DNA of 64,000 nucleotides from DATGMP01 sp035293565 (GTDB taxonomy: Bacteria > Pseudomonadota > Alphaproteobacteria > BOG-932 > Roseiterribacteraceae). The position numbers and the translations under genes are program-made. The notes beneath the pieces were generated by a model that ran no database searches, was not told the DNA's origin, and saw only the letters and a list, made by a program, of their open reading frames with translations. Below, piece by piece: positions 26,305 through 35,138 of this stretch; the first letter of the stretch is position 1, and the number at the start of each line of letters is the position of its first letter. The stretch lies in contig DATGMP010000023.1 of assembly GCA_035293565.1 (NCBI GenBank), forward strand, positions 1-64,000, read 5' to 3'.

Positions 26305-27375
26305 TCATCCTCGCCCCGTTGCGAGCCGCGGTAGCAGCCGCGGACGGGCCTCGAGCCAGACGAGCTCGATCTCGTCGTTAGCCAGGCTGCGCTTGTAGCG
26401 GGCCTCGCCCCCCAGGAAATCGTAGAGGCGCGCACCGGCCGTCCGGTAATGCTCGATCGCCAGCAGATGGCAGACGAGGCCCGGACGGAGGCGGTCGGAA
26501 TCGGCGCTGAAATCGAAGCCGCTTTGATAGGCGGCGATCCACCCGCGATGGACCAGATTATAGAGATAGCCCATGATCCGTCCGCCTGCGGAAAAACGGA
26601 TCAGGTCGAGTCGTTGGCCCGGTCCGGGTCGCCGGATGAGCGCGCGATGGAAGCGCTCGAAGAAGGGCTCGGCGAAGGCGCCAGGCTTGCCGCGTCCGAT
26701 CCAGTAACGCTGGTGCAGGGACTTCAGCTCGCTCAGGAAGATATCGGCCTCGTCGCCATTTCGCGCGACCTCGAGGCGAGGAGCGCCGATCGCCTCCCAG
26801 CTGCGCAGCGACCGACGAAGCTGCTGGCGCGTGTTCGGGCTCATCGCATCGAGCGCGGATGCGCCCGACGTCAATTTGGCGAATGTGAGATACGGGGCAG
26901 GCCTGCGTGCGATGATTCGCTGGCGGCGCGCGAGCGGAAGCTCGGGAAGCATGAGGTGCGGCACGCCGCTCAACACCCAGGTCGCGCGCCTCAGCCCCGA
27001 CTCCGCGGCGTCGGCCAGCGCCTCCCAGCATCGTCGCGCGAGCCCTGCCGCCTCGCTGCGATCGATCAGGAGCCCGTTATGCTCGATGAAAATCGAATCG
27101 CGGCGAGAGTCGCCGCTTTCGCCGAGCAGCAGTGAGCGAGGACGCCTCAGCCGGCGGCGGGGTCCGCGGTTGAGCAGCGCCAGCGCGATCGGCCGATCGC
27201 CTCGATGCGCGGTCATGAGCCAAGGCTCGTCGAACCGTTCCTCCGCGAGACAGCCGGTCCATGCCCAGGACTGGAAGAAGGATCCGTCGGACCGAGATTC
27301 GAGATCGCGCCAGACTGCCGCCAGGGCCGACAGGTCGTCGACCGGTCGGATCTCGACGGATACATCTGCCGTCAA
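26305..27375 (-). CDS. GNAT family acyltransferase, CelD/BcsL type, in the XrtA locus
   Basis: The 356-residue protein shows the CelD/BcsL-like double-GNAT arrangement (GNAT_6-type domain): SFFQSWAWTGCLAEE near the start, FLSELKSLHQRYWIGRGKPGAF in the middle, and a final acyltransferase strand GARLYDFLGGEARYKRSLAN. Proteins of this type are common in exopolysaccharide clusters and may decorate the polymer with acyl groups. It overlaps the exosortase gene by four bases and sits one base from the following glycosyltransferase start. Confidence 0.88.
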   Translation of the reverse strand: MTADVSVEIRPVDDLSALAAVWRDLESRSDGSFFQSWAWTGCLAEERFDEPWLMTAHRGDRPIALALLNRGPRRRLRRPRSLLLGESGDSRRDSIFIEHNGLLIDRSEAAGLARRCWEALADAAESGLRRATWVLSGVPHLMLPELPLARRQRIIARRPAPYLTFAKLTSGASALDAMSPNTRQQLRRSLRSWEAIGAPRLEVARNGDEADIFLSELKSLHQRYWIGRGKPGAFAEPFFERFHRALIRRPGPGQRLDLIRFSAGGRIMGYLYNLVHRGWIAAYQSGFDFSADSDRLRPGLVCHLLAIEHYRTAGARLYDFLGGEARYKRSLANDEIELVWLEARPRLLPRLATGRG

Positions 27376-28424
27376 CGGCCGAGCGCGTGCTTCAGCCCCG
27401 CCACGGAGCTGTCGAGGGCGGACGCCATCGGTCCCTTGGTCATGATCGGGCTGGTCAGCCCCAGGACCAGAAAGGCGAACAGCGCTCCGGCCACGATCGC
27501 CTGGACCTGCGCATGGCGAGCAGGAATGCGGTCGACAGGGCCGGACACGAACTGAGCCATCGGCTGCCGGAAGGGCAGACCGAGCAGAATGAGCACCAAG
27601 CTTACGAACGAGAAGAAGAGCCAGCCATAGATGATATGATCGGCTGTGGCCGCCTGGGCGCTGCTCAACAAATACCCCAGAACCGAGATCCCCATCACCC
27701 GCAAGCCGTTGGCGATGATCGGAACGATGATCGACACGACGAGGAAGATTACGCGCCGCGTCCAGCTTCGATACATAAGGTAGCCGTAGAGCGCGCCGAG
27801 CGCGACCGACGCGATGAGGAAGCGCAGTCCGGCGCAGGCCTCTGCTACGGTGAAGGTCGCCCCCGGCACTTCAATCAGCATGCCTTCTTGCTGGAAGTAA
27901 ACCGGAATGCCAACGATCTCCAGCCCGCGGACGGCGAAGTGGGCGGCGAAATTCTGCAGCCAGGGTGTCAGGAAGGCGCCGGTCGGAACAAGGAAGAACA
28001 GGTAGAGCAGCGCGAAGGCGATGACCCGCCAAAGCTGGAACCCGAGTACGGACAGAAGAAAAAGCTCGAACAGCGTCATTGCTGCGAGCTGCCGCCCTTC
28101 CATGACGTCGACCTTGTAGGCGACGAGCCAGACCAGCGCGACCGGCAGCATCGCAAGCAGCGGCCAAAAATTGGCGGCCGGCAGGCGCGCCAGTGCGGCT
28201 TCGCGTCGTTCCCAGAGAAGGTAGAGCGAGATCGGCACGATCAGGAAGCAGTGATTATAGGCGGTCGATGCTTCCCACACGCCCACGGCATGCACGACCT
28301 CGGACCAGAAGGCCGCGCCGAAGGCGACCGCGCCCAGGAACAGGACCGCCCCGGTTGAAATCCAAAGGCGCTTGACGGACTCGCGATCCTGAACGGTCTC
28401 GGTGAGGAGGGAAATCGTGCTCAT
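27372..28424 (-). CDS. xrtA: Exosortase A (XrtA)
   Basis: The 350-residue membrane protease/transpeptidase recognises and cleaves the C-terminal PEP-CTERM signal of exported proteins. About eight membrane helices are visible. The catalytic triad is present: Cys197 in VAEACAGLRF, Arg242 in NGLRVMGI and His263 in ADHIIYGW. The XrtA form is supported by the neighbours. Many XrtA proteins are about 500 residues because an EpsI domain is fused at the end; this one stops soon after the last helices and no separate epsI is seen. It overlaps both neighbours by four bases. Confidence 0.95.
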   Translation of the reverse strand: MSTISLLTETVQDRESVKRLWISTGAVLFLGAVAFGAAFWSEVVHAVGVWEASTAYNHCFLIVPISLYLLWERREAALARLPAANFWPLLAMLPVALVWLVAYKVDVMEGRQLAAMTLFELFLLSVLGFQLWRVIAFALLYLFFLVPTGAFLTPWLQNFAAHFAVRGLEIVGIPVYFQQEGMLIEVPGATFTVAEACAGLRFLIASVALGALYGYLMYRSWTRRVIFLVVSIIVPIIANGLRVMGISVLGYLLSSAQAATADHIIYGWLFFSFVSLVLILLGLPFRQPMAQFVSGPVDRIPARHAQVQAIVAGALFAFLVLGLTSPIMTKGPMASALDSSVAGLKHALGR

Positions 28425-29641
28425 GCCACCCTTTCCTCTGCCAATTGCGTGCCGTTGGCAAGCAAGCGATCGAGCTTGCCCAGCGTGGCGTTCCAGCTGA
28501 AGCGCGCTTCGATGATCCGCCGCGCCGACGTCGCGAGGCTGGTATGCTCGCCGTCCAGAACCTCGGCGACCCGGAGCGCGGTATCGCGAGCGGTGTCCGC
28601 GATGAGGATGGCTCCCGAATCGCGCACTCCCAGGCCTTGCTCGGCAGCAGAGGTCGCGACCACGGGCCTCGCCATGGCCATGCCCTCCAGCACTTTGTTC
28701 TGGATGCCGCGGGCGACCTGCAGCGGCGCCACAACGACGGCGGCATGCGCGAGGTAGGGCCGGATATCCTCAACCCGCCCGGTCACCACAACGTCCTCGC
28801 TCGCGAGCCTCAGCACCGAGCCGGCCGGGTGCGCACCGACGATCGCAAGGCGCGGCCTCGGTCTCCGGGATGCGATCTCCGGAAAGACCTCGCGCGCGAA
28901 CCAGAGGACCGCGTCGATATTCGGCCAGTACCCCATGTCGCCGGTGAAGACGATCACCGGTCGTCCATCATCGGGATAGGGATTGGTCCCGCTTTGATCG
29001 GGGGCGAAATAGTCGAAATCGATCCCGTTGCGCATCCAGATCGTCGTCGCCGATGCTTCCGGCGCGCGGAGGCGGAACAGCTCGGCTTCGGGCTCTGAAC
29101 AGACGAGCGTATGCTCGGCCTCGCCGGCCATGCGGCGCTCGAAGGCGAGCAGCGTCTCGGCCTCGCGGGCATATATCCAGCGCTGTGGCGCCGGCGCATG
29201 CTCCGCCATATCGCGCCATTTCTCGGAATCGACATCGACCAGGTCGAGAATTGTCTTGAGACCATGGCGGGGCGGCACATAGGTCATCATCGGCGAGGAG
29301 AAGACGAAGGCATGCCGGATGGCGTGCGCGCCGATGGTCCGGTCCACCCAGGAGGCCAATTCCGGTGAATGGAAATACGAAGTCGACAGCGGTTGGCCCG
29401 GCCTGAAATCCGTGAGCATCCGCACGCGCTGCCGCAGGGGGCTCACCGACACCGCTTTTACCTCGGCGCAATGCCGCTCCAGATCAGCGATATAGATTCG
29501 ATCGTGCGGGTCGTCGACAAGACAGCCGAGGCGGACGCGATAGCGATCGGTCAGATGCTTCAATATGTGCCAGGCGCGGATCTTGTCGCCCTTGTTGGGC
29601 GGGTAAGGGATCCGATGAGCTAGGAAAAGCAGCTCCTCCAT
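28421..29641 (-). CDS. TIGR03087-type glycosyltransferase of the PEP-CTERM/XrtA system
   Basis: The 406-residue GT-B glycosyltransferase opens with LLFLAHRIPYPPNKGDKIR, the hallmark of the exosortase-associated TIGR03087 family. The C-terminal donor half contains FTGDMGYWPNIDAVLWF, the retaining block GIQNKVLEGMAMARPVVAT and a SWNATLGKL end. It probably adds one sugar of the repeat. The ATG at 29641 matches the family N-terminus; a GTG at 29653 overlapping the previous stop is an alternative. It overlaps xrtA by four bases. Confidence 0.93.
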   Translation of the reverse strand: MEELLFLAHRIPYPPNKGDKIRAWHILKHLTDRYRVRLGCLVDDPHDRIYIADLERHCAEVKAVSVSPLRQRVRMLTDFRPGQPLSTSYFHSPELASWVDRTIGAHAIRHAFVFSSPMMTYVPPRHGLKTILDLVDVDSEKWRDMAEHAPAPQRWIYAREAETLLAFERRMAGEAEHTLVCSEPEAELFRLRAPEASATTIWMRNGIDFDYFAPDQSGTNPYPDDGRPVIVFTGDMGYWPNIDAVLWFAREVFPEIASRRPRPRLAIVGAHPAGSVLRLASEDVVVTGRVEDIRPYLAHAAVVVAPLQVARGIQNKVLEGMAMARPVVATSAAEQGLGVRDSGAILIADTARDTALRVAEVLDGEHTSLATSARRIIEARFSWNATLGKLDRLLANGTQLAEERVA

Positions 29642-29649
29642 GACCGCTT

Positions 29650-30705
29650 TCACCCCAAGTTGCGGACCAGATGCGGTCCGACGAGGTTGGCGACGGGGAG
29701 CGGCAGCCGCTTCCAGGCCTCGATGAAGAGCCGGTATTTCGGATTGAGCGGATTGATATCGGGAATTGTGTCGCCGACGCCGAGCTTGAATTTGTATTTG
29801 AGCGGCGTCGGCGTGAAGCCCCAATATTTCTTGAAATTGTAAGCCCCGGTATCGACCTTGCTGCGACCGAAATCGAAGATTCGGCAACCGCGGTCGGCGG
29901 CGCGCTTCATGACTTCCCAATACATGATCTCGTTGCCGCGACGCTCGCGGGCCGCGACCGTGCCGCCGCCGTAATAGGGCAGCACCTCGTCGCGGAAATA
30001 GAAGCTGAGGACCGCCGAGACTGGCGTGCCGGAATCCTCGACGACGAGGATCTCGGCATCCTCGCCGAACTCCTCGCAGAGCAGCTCGAAATAGCGCCGC
30101 GGGAATACCGGCGTTCCGAGATTGCGCACGCTTTCGCCATAGACGCGGTGCAGTGCGCGCGCATCGTGTCCGACACGCGTCGTGAGATTGTTGGCGATGC
30201 CCTTGCGAATCTCGGCGCGCTGCTTGCGCGGCACCGCGTTCAGGTTCTTCTCGTGATCGGGCGAGATATCACGTCGGAACGTGACGTAAAGCGAATCCTT
30301 GAGCAGCCAGCCGGGCGAGGGCTCGGCGTTGACCGTGCGGAATTCGAGATGCTCTGCCCCGGTCTTCTGCAGCATCTCGGCCGCGTGGTCGGTCAGTGCC
30401 GTGAGGCTTTCGTCATCGGATGCGACCGGGCCGCCATAGACACAGAAGGCATTCGAGACGAGCGCGTGGCCGAACAGGCGAGACTTGGTCTCGGTGAGGG
30501 GGACAATTCCGGTAATCTCGCCGTTGCGCTCGGCGAAAGCATAATGCGTGCGGTGGCCGAACGCCCGCTCGATCACACGGCGCCAGCCGGCGCGATGGCA
30601 GAAGGTCGCGTCCGGATGCTCCAGGACGAACGCGTCCCAGCGCGGGCGGTCGGCGTCCGTCAGCGGCTTGATCACGAGCTGGGATTTGGCGGCGATATGG
30701 TTCAT
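29650..30705 (-). CDS. FemAB family XrtA/PEP-CTERM-associated protein
   Basis: The 351-residue protein belongs to the exosortase-linked branch of FemAB-like acyltransferases, whose relatives add amino acids to peptidoglycan bridges. Diagnostic stretches are WDAFVLEHPDATFCHRAGWRRVIE near the start, GGTVAARERRGNEIMYWEVMKRA, and FDFGRSKVDTGAYNFKKYWGFTP towards the end. Double GNAT folds are expected. In this setting it may aminoacylate the polysaccharide, but no substrate is known. The ATG at 30705 is 11 bases after the deacetylase stop. Confidence 0.93.
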   Translation of the reverse strand: MNHIAAKSQLVIKPLTDADRPRWDAFVLEHPDATFCHRAGWRRVIERAFGHRTHYAFAERNGEITGIVPLTETKSRLFGHALVSNAFCVYGGPVASDDESLTALTDHAAEMLQKTGAEHLEFRTVNAEPSPGWLLKDSLYVTFRRDISPDHEKNLNAVPRKQRAEIRKGIANNLTTRVGHDARALHRVYGESVRNLGTPVFPRRYFELLCEEFGEDAEILVVEDSGTPVSAVLSFYFRDEVLPYYGGGTVAARERRGNEIMYWEVMKRAADRGCRIFDFGRSKVDTGAYNFKKYWGFTPTPLKYKFKLGVGDTIPDINPLNPKYRLFIEAWKRLPLPVANLVGPHLVRNLG

Positions 30706-30716
30706 GACGGCTGCCG

Positions 30717-31637
30717 TCAGGCCTGATCGAGGAAGATCCGATCCATGCGATCCCAGGAAAAATCGGCCAGTAGCCGGCGCAAGCGACCCTCCATGTGACC
30801 GAGATTGGTGTAATGGCGAAACCGGGCCTTGGCGCTCAAGCCCGCCTGGCGCGGCTGGCCCGGGTCGATCTCCCAAGGATGGAAATAGAAAACGCAGGCG
30901 CGGCGCTCGGCTCGGTTTACGCGGCGCATGTTGAAACGAGAGACCCAATAGGGCAGCAAGCGGAAATAACCGCCGCCGGAGCACGGGAAATTGCGCCCGA
31001 GCCATTGGACGGTCGTCATCGGTATCTCGAGCAAGCTCGTCCCTTCGGGTGTGAAGGGCGATCGTGGCGCGGCCGTATCGCCGTAAAGGTCGTGCCGGAT
31101 CGGATAGAGGCTCGAGCTGTAGCGGTAGCCTTCCTCGGCCAGCACGCGGAAGGCCCAGCGATTCTTGGGGCCGATCGAGAAGGTGGCCGCGCGGTAACCT
31201 TTGACCGGAACGCCGCCAATATCCTCGAGGAGCTGCTTGGCGCGCCGGATGTCGGCGCGAAACGTCGCTTCATCCTGATGATCGGCGCGCGTGTGGTCCC
31301 AGCCATGGCTCGCAAGCTCGTGACCACCTTCGACGATCCGGCGCACGAGAGACTTATTGCGTTCGGCGATCCAGCCCAGCGTGAAGAATGTCGCCCGTAC
31401 GCCGGCGTCGCCGAAGATTGCGAGCAGCCGATCGACGTTCGCCTCGACGCGGCTCGGCAGCTTGTCCCAATCACTCCGCTCGACTACGGGCGACAATGCC
31501 TGGACTTGGAAATAATCCTCGACATCGACCGACATGGCATTGGTCGGCCTGACCCTGCTACGGGTAGCATGCCTCGCTTCGGTGGTTCCGCGGGCTGTCG
31601 CCGTCCCGGCGTCCGACGCGCGCGCGGCTAAGCTCAT
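30717..31637 (-). CDS. XrtA system polysaccharide deacetylase
   Basis: This 306-residue NodB-fold metal-dependent deacetylase should remove acetyl groups from N-acetylhexosamine in the exopolysaccharide. The metal-binding aspartates lie in SVDVEDYFQ, and the histidine pair in ASHGWDHTRADH. A C-terminal segment with YFHPWEIDPGQPR completes the XrtA-associated DUF3473-type tail. The ATG at 31637 overlaps the stop of the ATPase gene. A polar, threonine- and arginine-rich N-terminal segment of about 35 residues precedes the fold; no signal peptide is visible. Confidence 0.93.
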   Translation of the reverse strand: MSLAARASDAGTATARGTTEARHATRSRVRPTNAMSVDVEDYFQVQALSPVVERSDWDKLPSRVEANVDRLLAIFGDAGVRATFFTLGWIAERNKSLVRRIVEGGHELASHGWDHTRADHQDEATFRADIRRAKQLLEDIGGVPVKGYRAATFSIGPKNRWAFRVLAEEGYRYSSSLYPIRHDLYGDTAAPRSPFTPEGTSLLEIPMTTVQWLGRNFPCSGGGYFRLLPYWVSRFNMRRVNRAERRACVFYFHPWEIDPGQPRQAGLSAKARFRHYTNLGHMEGRLRRLLADFSWDRMDRIFLDQA

Positions 31638-32617
31638 GCGACATTGCCCTGAATATAGTTGGCTGCGATCGCGAGCGCGCGCTTGATGGCGTGATCGTGC
31701 TTGTCGATCCGCTCCTCGATGCGGCTCAGACGAAGTCCGACATCGAGCGGGCTGTTCATCGGTACCGGCGCTGGACGCACGGTCGCATCGCCGCCTGCGC
31801 CAGCCCCGAGTTCCGACTTCAGCTCCTCGGCGACCTGGACCGTCATGTCGCGATCGACCGCATGCATCTCTTCGAGGAACGCGAACAGAAGAATACGCGA
31901 GCAAAGCGTGTTGATCTTGCGCGGCACACCGCCGGTCGCGTCATAGACGGCCGCGAACACGTCGTCGGCAAAATGCGGGTCGTCCATCCAGCCGACGCGC
32001 TTCAACCGATGCTCGATATAGGCCTGCGTCTCCTCGGCCGAAAGCGGACCCAGATGATACGATGCGAGCACGCGCTGTCGCAGCTGCTCGAGTTCCGGCA
32101 GCGCCATGACTGGCCGGAACTGCGGCTGACCCAAGAGGAAGCTTTGCAGCGGCGGCACGTTGCCGACGACGAAATTGGAGAGCATTCGGAGCTCTTCGAG
32201 CGCCGGGACGGTAAGGTTTTGCGCCTCGTCGACGACGAGGAGCGAGCGGCGACCGCTGCGATAGGCGGTGACGAGCGTAGCCTCCAGGCGCTGAAGCAGG
32301 TTGGCCTTCTCCACCCCTTCGGTCTTGATACCGAAGCCAGCCGCCACGAGCCGAAGCGTATCGTCGGCCGAGGTCTGGGTGGTGGAGATCCTGGCGATCG
32401 TGTAACGGTGCGGGTCGAGGCTGGAGCAGAGATGCTCGACGAGGGTTGTCTTGCCGGCGCCGACGTCACCTGTGATGACGATGAATCCTTCGCCCTGATT
32501 GAGACCGTAGGTCAGATGGGCCATTGCCTTGGAATGCACGCTGCTTTCGAAAAAGAAGCGCGAGTCCGGGGTGAGCTGGAATGGCAGCCCGGTCAGTTTG
32601 AAGAATTCGGCATACAT
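31634..32617 (-). CDS. XrtA/PEP-CTERM-associated ATPase (ExeA-like)
   Basis: The 327-residue AAA+ protein is similar to ExeA/GspA-type ATPases. It opens with the family start MYAEFFKLTGLPFQLTPD, followed by the Walker A GDVGAGKTTL, Walker B LLVVDEAQNL and a sensor region GVPRKINTLCSRIL. The C-terminal 60 residues carry a low-complexity linker and a helical tail. Such ATPases are conserved in exosortase A loci; how they act in polysaccharide secretion is not settled. It abuts the beta-barrel gene (one base) and overlaps the deacetylase gene by four. Confidence 0.93.
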   Translation of the reverse strand: MYAEFFKLTGLPFQLTPDSRFFFESSVHSKAMAHLTYGLNQGEGFIVITGDVGAGKTTLVEHLCSSLDPHRYTIARISTTQTSADDTLRLVAAGFGIKTEGVEKANLLQRLEATLVTAYRSGRRSLLVVDEAQNLTVPALEELRMLSNFVVGNVPPLQSFLLGQPQFRPVMALPELEQLRQRVLASYHLGPLSAEETQAYIEHRLKRVGWMDDPHFADDVFAAVYDATGGVPRKINTLCSRILLFAFLEEMHAVDRDMTVQVAEELKSELGAGAGGDATVRPAPVPMNSPLDVGLRLSRIEERIDKHDHAIKRALAIAANYIQGNVA

Positions 32618-32618
32618 G

Positions 32619-34142
32619 TCAGAAGCTCTTCGTGATGCCGACCGCTAGCTCGTTTATGACAACGCTGTTGTTCTCGAACGTCGAAATGCGACGGAAGTGC
32701 GAATAGGTCATATTTGCGCTTAACGTCGCGTTTATATTGAACGTCAGACCGGCATCGAAGTTGAGATACTGGTCGTGCTGTCCTGTTGCCTGAAAGCCAG
32801 TATTGCTGAACTGGTTGGTCACGTAGCCCACATCGGCGCGGCCGGTGACGACGGGGGTGATCTCCCGTGTATAGAGGAGCGTCACCCCTGTGGAGCTCTG
32901 CGTGCCGTTGGTCCCCACGACTCCGCTCACCGGGTTGTTGCCGACGGCGCCGCCCAGCTGGTCGCGCGAGTCATTATAGACCTCCAGCGCCAGTGTGGAG
33001 CGAATGAATTGGTGTGAGATTGTAATGTCCGCATGCTTGTCGCGGAACAGGTTGTTTTGCTGGCCGAAAGGTTGATTGGCGGGGTTGTAGGGTAGCCCCG
33101 TGCGGAGATCGATGGGCTGTCCGAGCGCGTTAAAGGTCAGGAAGGGAAAATTGGCAGATATGGTCTGCAGATTGTTTTCGACCTGAACCGTGTAGTACGC
33201 GGTGACCGTGGTGCGCGGCGCCAGCGCGTAATTAATCTGCGCATTTGCGTTGTAGGAGCCTTGCTGCCTGCCGTAGCCGACCGAGTAGTTGGTCGTGTCG
33301 TTCGGCGCGCCGCGAAACGCGACATTCCAGGTCAGACCGGATTGGTGATAGCCCAGAAGCGATTCGGTGCTGTCGTATCGGGTCGCCTGGTATCCTGCCC
33401 ATGCGGAGATCGTATACTTAAAGTTGATATGGTAATCGGTCTCCAACACGTCCCGATCGCTGTGCCAGGCGGTATTGATGCCCGAGCCGGAGGCGTCCTC
33501 GTGATCGAGATTGATGCGCGTGACCAGCTGTCCGAACGAATCGCCCGACCCAAAGATCAAGTTGCCTTCGCGCGAGAGCTGGCTGTTCGACAGGCCGCTC
33601 GTGTTGGAGTTCGAGCCGCCATACTGTGCGCTCGAATTGGTCGAGTTGACGCGATAATAGGCGTCGAGCGTCGCGACGTCGCCGAACCGCTCCTGATAAT
33701 GCGGCGTGATGGTTCCGCCGAAATCGAGGACTCGCTGGTTGCGGGGCACGAGGCCGCTCGCAGCCGGTGTAATGTAGTTGCCGTTGCCCGAATTCTCGTT
33801 GGCGTAGATCTGCGCGTCGATGTTCAGCCGGTTTTCGAACGGCGTGAACGTGCCTTCGCCGATGAGATTCTGGTCGATGCGGTCCTGGCCGGGCGTGGCG
33901 ATATAGGCGCTGATGATCGGCCGGTACGACAGGTTCAGGTTGGTGCGCGCCCCCTGTGCGGCGACGTCCAGGCCTGGCATCAGCTGCGAAATGGCATCGC
34001 TTTGCTTGTGCGTCTCGGTAGCGCCGAGATTATCCGTGAGGAGCTCCTGGAACCCCAGTGACGGCGTAATGGTCCATTGCGCCGCGGAGGCGGTGCCCGC
34101 AACGCTCGCTCCGATCGCGCCGATAATCAGCCTTCGCCGCAT
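32619..34142 (-). CDS. TIGR03016-type outer membrane beta-barrel of the PEP-CTERM system
   Basis: The 507-residue protein has a signal peptide (residues 1-21, cleaved after TASA) and then alternating aromatic/polar strands ending in a C-terminal Phe (ITKSF), as expected of an outer membrane barrel. It matches the exosortase-associated outer membrane protein family and probably forms or supports the export channel. AGAGAGG precedes the ATG at 34142; the longer frame begins inside the spacer after the kinase gene. A 69-base gap to the kinase gene is the largest within the operon. Confidence 0.9.
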   Translation of the reverse strand: MRRRLIIGAIGASVAGTASAAQWTITPSLGFQELLTDNLGATETHKQSDAISQLMPGLDVAAQGARTNLNLSYRPIISAYIATPGQDRIDQNLIGEGTFTPFENRLNIDAQIYANENSGNGNYITPAASGLVPRNQRVLDFGGTITPHYQERFGDVATLDAYYRVNSTNSSAQYGGSNSNTSGLSNSQLSREGNLIFGSGDSFGQLVTRINLDHEDASGSGINTAWHSDRDVLETDYHINFKYTISAWAGYQATRYDSTESLLGYHQSGLTWNVAFRGAPNDTTNYSVGYGRQQGSYNANAQINYALAPRTTVTAYYTVQVENNLQTISANFPFLTFNALGQPIDLRTGLPYNPANQPFGQQNNLFRDKHADITISHQFIRSTLALEVYNDSRDQLGGAVGNNPVSGVVGTNGTQSSTGVTLLYTREITPVVTGRADVGYVTNQFSNTGFQATGQHDQYLNFDAGLTFNINATLSANMTYSHFRRISTFENNSVVINELAVGITKSF

Positions 34143-34211
34143 TCCAAGCCTCTCTTCGGCTGACACCGGGCCGGCGCTCAGCGCCGGCTCCACGCGCCGC
34201 GCCGGACGGGT

Positions 34212-35138
34212 TCAGTAAGCCCCATAACCCCCATAGGATGTCGAGGCGATCGGCTGAGCCTTGTTGAGCACGAGCGAGATGTCGGGGCACGCGCTGATTA
34301 GATTGAGAGCCGCCACGATCTCATGCTGCTGTGTCTGTTCAGCCTCGACGACGAACACCGTTTGACCGACATGCGCCGCGAGCGTCGCAGCGTCACTGCT
34401 GACCAGGCAGGGTGCGGTGTCGAAGATGATGATGCGGTCGCGATAGCGATAAGCCATATCCTCGATCAGGTCGCGCATACGGCTGCTGGCCAGCAATTCC
34501 GGCGCGCGGTCGCTCATCGTTCCAGCCGGCAAAACGCTGAGCCTCGGGATGTTCGTTCGCAGCAGCACGTCGGCCAGATCGATCGTCGGATCGAGCAGAA
34601 GGTCGACGAAGCCGCGATTGGCTTCCAGGCCGAGATTCTGGCGAAGCGCCTGGCGACGAATGTCGGCGTCGACCAGGAGGACGTTATAGTCCTCCTCCTG
34701 CGAGATGCTGATCGCGAGGTTGGTGGAAGTGAAGGTCTTGCCCTCGCGGGGCTTGGCGCTGGTCACCATGACCAGATGGGACATGCCGCCTTCCACGCTC
34801 TTGTCGAAAGCGCGCCGGAGCAAACGCCGCTTGATCAGGCGAATCTCCTCCATCACGGGCGTGCGATCGGCCGTCCAGTCGATGGCGCCGGCGAGCGCCA
34901 GCCTGTTCATGTCCAGGACGACCTCGCGGCTGCGCTTGCCGCCGATCTCCCGCCGGGCCTGGGAGCCCGCTTCGGAGATGGTATCCGAGATGGTCTCGGG
35001 GAGCGGCGCTCCGCTGTAAGCGGGCTGCGCGTCCAGCGGCGGCAGAGGCTTGGAGGCGGCGTCAGCCGGCTCCTGTTGCGTCCCGCGGCGAAGCCTAGCG
35101 GCAGCCCGCTCGATCAGATCCATGCGCTTGTCGGCCAT
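34212..35138 (-). CDS. XrtA-associated tyrosine autokinase (CpsD/BY-kinase type)
   Basis: The 308-residue protein resembles the cytoplasmic half of Wzc: a variable, proline-rich N-terminus, then Walker A SAKPREGKTFTSTNLA, Walker A' VLLVDADIRRQ and Walker B IIIFDTAP. A tyrosine-bearing end (SYGGYGAY) supplies autophosphorylation sites. It is expected to pair with the chain-length protein encoded immediately upstream (no gap between stop and start) and to control polymer length and export by cycles of phosphorylation. Confidence 0.95.
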   Translation of the reverse strand: MADKRMDLIERAAARLRRGTQQEPADAASKPLPPLDAQPAYSGAPLPETISDTISEAGSQARREIGGKRSREVVLDMNRLALAGAIDWTADRTPVMEEIRLIKRRLLRRAFDKSVEGGMSHLVMVTSAKPREGKTFTSTNLAISISQEEDYNVLLVDADIRRQALRQNLGLEANRGFVDLLLDPTIDLADVLLRTNIPRLSVLPAGTMSDRAPELLASSRMRDLIEDMAYRYRDRIIIFDTAPCLVSSDAATLAAHVGQTVFVVEAEQTQQHEIVAALNLISACPDISLVLNKAQPIASTSYGGYGAY

